DNA of 16,649 nt from Acidobacteriota bacterium (GTDB taxonomy: Bacteria; Acidobacteriota; Vicinamibacteria; Vicinamibacterales; 2-12-FULL-66-21). The notes beneath the pieces were generated by a model. It was not told the origin of the DNA. It saw only the letters and a list, made by a program, of their open reading frames with translations, and made no database searches. A program made the translations under genes and the position numbers. How positions within the stretch are numbered: position 1 is the stretch's first letter; every line of letters starts with the position of its first letter. The DNA is taken from the NCBI GenBank assembly GCA_013362195.1, contig JABFWM010000498.1, positions 1 to 16,649 on the forward strand, in the 5' to 3' direction. Positions 12,410 through 16,649 of this stretch are shown in pieces.

Positions 12410-14633
12410 CGGACATCTCCATCGCCGCCATCAGGCGCTCGGGCGTGAGCGGGAGGCGCGTGAGATTCGCGCCGGTGGCCTGCGCCACGGCGTTGACGAT
12501 GGCCGGCGCGGCCCCGTCCATCGGCAGCTCGCCAATCCCCTTCGCGCCGCCGGGCCCGTTGGGATACGGCACTTCCTCGAAGTAGACGCGGATGTCGGGC
12601 AGGTCCATCGAGGCGGGCATGATGTAGTTGGTCATCTGCGCGTTGAGCATGCGCCCTTCCCGCCAGACCACGTCCTCGTAGAGCGCCCAGCCGATGCCTT
12701 GCGCAACGCCGCCCTCGATCTGTCCGGCCGCGAGCGTCGGGTTGATGACCCGGCCCACTTCCTGCACCGCGACGAAATCGTCCACCCGGGTGGTCCACGT
12801 GGTGAGATCGACGGTCACCTCGGCGACGTACGCGGCCCATGCGTAAGTGCCGTAGGCATCGCCGACATACTGTTCGTCGTCCCAGGTGAGGCCGGAGGGC
12901 GGCTCGTATTGACTGCTGGCGCGGAGCCGCCCGAACGCGTCGACGTAGCGTTCGCAGGCCGCGAAGAAGTGCTCGCGATCGTAGACGGCGCCGAGGTACC
13001 CCGAGTCGACCAGCGTGTGGCGGATGGAGAGCGCCGCCGTCTCGACCAGCTTGCCGACGACCATGCAGGTGCGCGAGGCCACGGTCGGTCCGCTGTTGGG
13101 CACCTCGGATGTGTCCGGCCGCACGATCTCGATGTCGTCCGGATCGATGCCGAGGGCGTCGGCGGCGATCTGCGAAAAGATCGTGTTCGTTCCCTGCCCG
13201 ATTTCGGTGCTCGCGGCGAGCACGCGCACGTTTCCCTCGCGCGAGACGTCGACGGACACGATCGAGCGAAGGTGCACTTCGCCGGAGCCGGTGAAGCCGG
13301 CGCCGTGCATGAACGTGGCGAAGCCGATGCCTTTGCGCGCCGGCCCGCCGCGCCCATTCTCGCGCGTGAACCGCTCGCGCTTCGCGCGGTAGGACGACAT
13401 CGCGAGCGCACGATCGAGGAGCGCCGGCATGTTCACCGGCTCCTTGATCGTCTGGCCGACCGCGAGCGTCTCGCCCGGCCTGATGAAATTGCGGCGGCGG
13501 AACTCCTCCGGCGACAGCCCGGCGGCCGCGGCGACGCGGTCCATCTGCCGTTCGAGCGCGAAGATGCTCTGCGGCGCGCCGAAGCCGCGGAACGCACCAT
13601 GCGGCGGCACGCTGGTCGCCACCGCGCGCGCGCTGACGCGCACGTTCGGGCACGAATACGGCCCGGCGGCGTGGATCGTGCCCCGCGAGAGCACGACCGG
13701 CGACAGCGTGCAGTACGCGCCGCCGTCGATGACGAAATCGATGTCCATCGCGAGCAGGCGTCCCTCGCGATCGATGGCGGTGCGATGCCGCGTGCGCGAC
13801 GGATGGCGCTTGGTCGTCGCGACCATGTCCTCGGCGCGCCCGTAGATCATCTTCACCGGCCGTTTCGACTTCCACGCGAGCAGCGCCGCATGGCCGGCGA
13901 GCATCGACGGGTACTCTTCCTTGCCGCCGAACCCGCCTCCCGTTTCCATCTGGACGACCCGGACGCGCTCTTCGGGAACGGCAAAGAGCCGCGCGAGTGC
14001 GGCGTGAATGTAGTAAGGGCACTGCATCGAGCCCCAGACGGTGATGCCGTGCTCCGGGTCGGCGACGGCCAGCATCCCGTTCGGCTCGATATACAGCTGT
14101 TCCTGCGCGCCCGTTTCGTATTCCCCTTCGACGACGATCGCCGCCAGCCCCAGCGCACGCTCGACGTCCCCTTTGCTGACGCGGTAGCGCTTGAAGACGT
14201 TGTCCTCACCCCAGATGACCTCGCGCTTCGCCAGCGCCTCGTCGATGGTGAACACGGGCGGACGGGGATCGACGTCGATGCGGATGCGGCGGCGCGCGTC
14301 TTCGGCGCGCGCGCGATCGGCGTGCGCCACGAGCACGACCGGCTCCTCGGCGTGGTTCACGACGTCGGAGGCGAGGTACGGCTGATCGTCGACGATCAAC
14401 TTGACGCGGTTGACGCCCGGGATGTCGGCGGCGGTGACGATCGTGAACTCGTCCCAGTCGATCGCCGGGTCGAAATGGATCCCGGTGACGACGCCGCGGG
14501 CGATCGGGCTGCGCACCGTCACGCCGTGCAGCACGCCGGCCGGCGCCACGTCGTCGACGTAGAGGGCCTGTCCGGTGAGCTTCGCGCGACCTTCCTTCCG
14601 GCGAACGGAGCGGCCTGTCTGCGGAGCGTCCAT
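12402..14633 (-). CDS. Xanthine dehydrogenase family, molybdenum-binding large subunit
   Basis: This 743-residue catalytic subunit binds the molybdopterin cofactor and hydroxylates the substrate. The cofactor-binding GGGFGGKEE is at 232-240 and 'AFRGFGAPQ' at 347-355. 'GGAKGIGELP' near the C-terminus puts the catalytic base at about E702. E239 and R349 occupy the positions that in bovine xanthine oxidase are E802 and R880, the residues that bind the purine; Q204 is a candidate for the Q767 equivalent. The CSFR motif of true CO dehydrogenase is absent. Together with the nearby PuuD gene this favours xanthine/hypoxanthine as substrate, although other purine-like heterocycles remain possible. 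ATG 14633 is preceded by TAGAAT 10 nt upstream. The divergent CitE-like gene starts 35 bp away. Confidence 0.93.
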   Translation of the reverse strand: MDAPQTGRSVRRKEGRAKLTGQALYVDDVAPAGVLHGVTVRSPIARGVVTGIHFDPAIDWDEFTIVTAADIPGVNRVKLIVDDQPYLASDVVNHAEEPVVLVAHADRARAEDARRRIRIDVDPRPPVFTIDEALAKREVIWGEDNVFKRYRVSKGDVERALGLAAIVVEGEYETGAQEQLYIEPNGMLAVADPEHGITVWGSMQCPYYIHAALARLFAVPEERVRVVQMETGGGFGGKEEYPSMLAGHAALLAWKSKRPVKMIYGRAEDMVATTKRHPSRTRHRTAIDREGRLLAMDIDFVIDGGAYCTLSPVVLSRGTIHAAGPYSCPNVRVSARAVATSVPPHGAFRGFGAPQSIFALERQMDRVAAAAGLSPEEFRRRNFIRPGETLAVGQTIKEPVNMPALLDRALAMSSYRAKRERFTRENGRGGPARKGIGFATFMHGAGFTGSGEVHLRSIVSVDVSREGNVRVLAASTEIGQGTNTIFSQIAADALGIDPDDIEIVRPDTSEVPNSGPTVASRTCMVVGKLVETAALSIRHTLVDSGYLGAVYDREHFFAACERYVDAFGRLRASSQYEPPSGLTWDDEQYVGDAYGTYAWAAYVAEVTVDLTTWTTRVDDFVAVQEVGRVINPTLAAGQIEGGVAQGIGWALYEDVVWREGRMLNAQMTNYIMPASMDLPDIRVYFEEVPYPNGPGGAKGIGELPMDGAAPAIVNAVAQATGANLTRLPLTPERLMAAMEMSVA

Positions 14634-14668
14634 TGAAACGCTGATTCTAGTCTTGTACGCTCCGTCGC
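14634..14668. promoter_or_regulatory. 35-bp divergent promoter region, xdh operon / CitE-like gene
   Basis: Only 35 bp separate two divergent start codons. On the minus strand TAGAAT (14649-14644) lies 10 nt before the xdh large-subunit ATG. On the plus strand TACGCT (14656-14661) lies 7 nt before the GTG at 14669. Neither gene has a Shine-Dalgarno sequence, so both transcripts would be leaderless or nearly so. Their -35 regions must lie within the opposite gene. The arrangement implies shared control of the two units. Confidence 0.45.
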
Positions 14669-16000
14669 GTGCAACCGCTCACGCATCGGCGACAGCCCAT
14701 CCACACCGTCTACGGCGGCGCGCATCTGTTTCGCGCCGACACCGCGTCGCGGCTTGGCGTCGCGGCACTGGGCACGCTTCGCGAGTACGGTCCCGATCCC
14801 GAAACGCTCGCGGCCGCGACGGGAATGGCGCGCGAGGCCGCCGCTGCCGTCTACCCGCGAATCGTCGATACGCTGCAGCGTGAGCCCGTCGAAGACTTCA
14901 GGCTGGACTTCGAGGACGGCTATGGCCATCGCCCGGATTCGGAAGAGGACGGTCACGCCGCGTCAGCCGCCCGCGAGGTCGCGAACGGCCTCCTGCAACG
15001 CACGCTGCCGCCGTTCATCGGCATCCGCATCAAGCCATTGAACGATGAGTTGCGCGACCGGGCGTTGCGGACGACGCATCGGTTCCTGGCGGCGCTTCTC
15101 GAGGGGACCCGCGGGCGCCTGCCCGACAACTTTGTGGTGACGCTTCCCAAGATCACCGCCCCGTCGCAAGTCACCGCGCTGGTGCGGGAGCTCGCGGCCA
15201 TCGAGACGGAGCGTCGGCTCGCGCCCGGATCGCTGCGGATGGAGCTGATGGTGGAAACGCCGCAGTCGATCTTCGACGAGCACGGAGCCGCGGCGCTGCC
15301 GGCCTTCGTCCGCGCGGGTGAAGGACGAATCGTGGCCGCGCACTTCGGCACCTACGACTACACGGCGTCGCTCGGCATCACCGCGGCGTATCAGCACATG
15401 CGCCACCCGGCCTGTGATTTCGCGCGGCACGTGATGCAGGTGGCGCTCGCGGGCAGCGGCGTCTGGCTCTCCGACGGCGCCACGAACGTGCTCCCGGTGG
15501 CGGTGCATCCTGCCGGACCGCACGCGCCCCTGACGGTGGCGCAGCAGGCCGAGAACCGCGCCGCCGTGCATCGCGCCTGGAAGCGGCATTACGACGACAT
15601 CCGTCACTCGCTGACGAACGGCTACTACCAGGGGTGGGACCTGCACCCCGCCCAGCTCGTCACGCGCTACGCCGCCGTCTACGGGTTTTTTTTCGAGAGC
15701 CTCGATGCGGCGTCGGAGCGGCTGCGGAACTTCATCGCCAAAGCGGCGCAGGCGACGCTCGTCGGCGAGGTGTTCGACGACGCGGCGACCGGTCAGGGGC
15801 TGCTGAACTTCTTCCTGAAGGCGCTCAACTGCGGCGCCGTCGGCGAGGACGCGATCGAAGCGCAGAGCGGCCTGACGCTGGACGAGCTCCGCTCGGGCTC
15901 GTTCCTGCAGATTGTGCAGGCGCGGACAGAACGGGGACAGTCACACTTATTTGCGAATTCGGACACTCGGCGGGGTCAGAACGGGGACACTCACAGTTAA
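14669..16000 (+). CDS. CitE/HpcH-like TIM-barrel protein (DUF6986-like) in purine locus
   Basis: This 443-residue protein resembles the aldolase/citrate-lyase/malate-synthase-like group that I recall as DUF6986. Key blocks are 'GGAHLFRADTASRLG' (16-30), 'DFRLDFEDGYG' (76-86), 'GIRIKPLN' (118-125), 'VVTLPKI' (156-162), 'LMVETPQSIFDEHG' (193-206) and 'HFGTYDYTASLGI' (225-237). By analogy with CitE/HpcH enzymes, E196 and D230 are candidate Mg2+ ligands and R120 a candidate substrate contact. The reaction is unknown. It is divergent from the xdh operon and convergent with puuD, so a role in purine breakdown is likely from context. Start GTG 14669 follows a -10-like hexamer. The last ~22 residues (from 'RTERGQSHLF') are translated from inserted repeat sequence, not from family sequence. 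Confidence 0.82.
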   Translation: MQPLTHRRQPIHTVYGGAHLFRADTASRLGVAALGTLREYGPDPETLAAATGMAREAAAAVYPRIVDTLQREPVEDFRLDFEDGYGHRPDSEEDGHAASAAREVANGLLQRTLPPFIGIRIKPLNDELRDRALRTTHRFLAALLEGTRGRLPDNFVVTLPKITAPSQVTALVRELAAIETERRLAPGSLRMELMVETPQSIFDEHGAAALPAFVRAGEGRIVAAHFGTYDYTASLGITAAYQHMRHPACDFARHVMQVALAGSGVWLSDGATNVLPVAVHPAGPHAPLTVAQQAENRAAVHRAWKRHYDDIRHSLTNGYYQGWDLHPAQLVTRYAAVYGFFFESLDAASERLRNFIAKAAQATLVGEVFDDAATGQGLLNFFLKALNCGAVGEDAIEAQSGLTLDELRSGSFLQIVQARTERGQSHLFANSDTRRGQNGDTHS

Positions 16001-16156
16001 TTTCATGGTGACTGTCCCCGTTCTGGTGCACGTTGTGTTCGACGTCGGATAGTGTGACTGTCCCCGTTCGGGTCCGATCGACGTGGGAAAAGTGTGACTG
16101 TCACCGTTCGTGTGCCATCTGTCCGGTTGTGGGAAAAGTGTGAGTGTCCCGGTTCA
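15929..16156. repeat. Array of six ~20-bp repeats, AGTGTGACTGTCCCCGTTCG type, in both orientations
   Basis: Copies 1 and 2 (15929-15948 and 15979-15998) are in reverse orientation (GAACGGGGACAGTCACACTT and a variant). Copies 3 to 6 are in forward orientation at about 16005-16024, 16051-16070, 16091-16110 and 16137-16156, spaced 40-46 bp. Copies 4 and 5 differ at one base; copy 6 differs at two. Several are preceded by a short 'gggaaa' lead. The stop codon of the CitE-like gene (15998-16000) and the stop of puuD (16154-16156) both overlap repeat copies. I recall similar units scattered between genes in GC-rich bacterial genomes, sometimes with REP-associated transposases; no transposase is present here. 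Confidence 0.92.
15977..16025. terminator. Long hairpin from inverted repeat copies 2 and 3 (possible bidirectional terminator)
   Basis: CAGAACGGGGACA (15977-15989) pairs perfectly with TGTCCCCGTTCTG (16013-16025). After one C-C mismatch, TCAC (15991-15994) pairs with GTGA (16008-16011), leaving a 13-nt loop. The stop codon of the upstream plus-strand gene lies at the start of the loop. There is no T-tract directly after the stem in either direction, so a standard intrinsic terminator is not proven. It lies between convergent genes, where a bidirectional end signal is expected. Confidence 0.45.
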
Positions 16157-16649
16157 CGCCCGCCGCAGCAGCGCCGCCGCGCACCAGCCGGCGACGATCA
16201 GCACCGCCATCGTCTCCAGCCCATACCGATTCCCATACGTCGCCGTCGGAAAGTGGTTGCTGATCATCAGAAACACCGTCGGCACCACGATGAACGTGTT
16301 GTGCTTCGACCGCTCCTTCGCGCCGGCGCCGAGCGCTGGATCGATCGGCTCGCCGCGCGACGCCGCCGCAATCATCCGCCGCTGCGGCGGCAGGATCCGC
16401 ATCCACACGTTCGCCGCCATGATCGTGCCGAACAGCGCGCCGACGTGAATGTAGGCGGCGCGCGCGCTCATCACCTCGCGCAGGCCCCGCGCGGAGGCGA
16501 CGAGGAGCACCAGCGAGACGACGGCGAACAACCGCCCGCGGCGGACGATCGGTGTGCGGACGATCAGGTCGTAGACGGTCCATCCGACGATCAGAAAGCC
16601 AATCCCGATCGCCTTCACCATCGCCTCGGACACCGTCGCTTCGGTCGGG
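16154..16649 (-). CDS. puuD: Urate oxidase PuuD-type membrane protein, C-terminal part (N-terminus beyond window)
   Basis: The frame is open to the right edge and ends at TGA 16156-16154, giving about 165 residues. It shows several hydrophobic helices and the signature of the Urate_ox_N family (formerly DUF989): 'AYIHVGALFGTIMAANVWMRILPPQ', 'DPALGAGAKERSKHNTFIVVPTVFLMISNHFP'. PuuD is an integral-membrane urate oxidase of bacteria. Well-known members carry a C-terminal cytochrome c domain after the last helix. Here the protein ends directly after the last helix (LIVAGWCAAALLRRA) with no CxxCH, and the stop codon lies inside a repeat copy. It converges on the CitE-like gene and, with the xdh operon, supports urate metabolism. 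The real start is outside the window. Confidence 0.85.
   Translation of the reverse strand, partial: PTEATVSEAMVKAIGIGFLIVGWTVYDLIVRTPIVRRGRLFAVVSLVLLVASARGLREVMSARAAYIHVGALFGTIMAANVWMRILPPQRRMIAAASRGEPIDPALGAGAKERSKHNTFIVVPTVFLMISNHFPTATYGNRYGLETMAVLIVAGWCAAALLRRA

Noticed and set aside
12402..14633. Carbon monoxide dehydrogenase (CoxL) annotation for the large subunit
   Set aside because: The CSFR active-site loop is absent; AFRGFGAPQ and GGFGGKEE match the purine-hydroxylating branch and the neighbour gene is puuD.
12180..14636. 818-aa plus-strand open frame opposite the xdh large subunit
   Set aside because: It is a mirror frame of a high-GC3 gene; the opposite strand carries clear molybdenum-hydroxylase motifs, this one carries only His/Arg/Asp-rich shadow sequence.
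15929..16156. CRISPR array
   Set aside because: The repeats are in both orientations, differ from each other, have uneven spacing, overlap two coding-region ends, and no cas gene is nearby.

Overview
The window is a GC-rich bacterial chromosome segment with very high third-position GC, short intergenic gaps and several -10-like hexamers sitting directly against start codons. The gene content (SPFH/zinc-ribbon pair, AsmA-like protein, a membrane-bound urate oxidase of the PuuD type, three-subunit molybdenum hydroxylase, dispersed short intergenic repeats) would fit an Acidobacteriota (Vicinamibacteria-like) soil lineage. That is an inference from style, because there is no rRNA or other marker gene in the window. 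No tRNA, rRNA, CRISPR array or transposase gene was seen.

Layout. (1) 1-3420, minus strand: SPFH protein with a C-terminal excisionase-type HTH, a zinc-ribbon membrane-anchored protein, MsrA, and a DUF3592-type membrane protein cut by the window edge. (2) 3501-4705, plus strand: a protein with four zinc ribbons and then MsrB. The two methionine sulfoxide reductases therefore flank an SPFH/zinc-ribbon module. (3) 9836-4773, minus strand, tightly packed: a VOC (CatE-like) protein whose frame continues across a single amber codon into a small helical protein, a YpfJ-type neutral zinc metallopeptidase, a MATE transporter, a doubtful 50-aa ORF, and an AsmA-like protein. (4) 9860-11035, plus strand: an exported serine hydrolase of the beta-lactamase fold. 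(5) 14633-11076, minus strand: three overlapping genes for a xanthine-dehydrogenase-family enzyme (large Mo subunit, 2Fe-2S subunit, FAD subunit). (6) 14669-16000, plus strand, divergent from the xdh operon: a CitE/HpcH-like TIM-barrel protein. (7) 16154-16649, minus strand: the C-terminal part of a PuuD-type urate oxidase, cut by the window edge.

Regions 5-7 form a coherent purine-catabolism locus: xanthine dehydrogenase makes urate, PuuD oxidises urate, and the CitE/HpcH-like enzyme between them has no assigned step. Its position suggests work on a late product, possibly glyoxylate, but that is a hypothesis.

The most unusual sequence-level signals are four. A six-copy array of a ~20-bp repeat lies between the CitE-like gene and puuD, and both convergent genes take their stop codons from inside repeat copies. 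One in-frame TAG separates the VOC domain from its apparent C-terminal partner. Heptamer-based repeat arrays lie directly 3' of both the SPFH and the four-zinc-ribbon genes. TANNNT hexamers recur 6-10 nt before start codons, pointing to leaderless or near-leaderless transcripts. No stretch longer than about 300 bases lacks a gene; the longest non-coding stretch is 16001-16153, which is filled with the repeat array.
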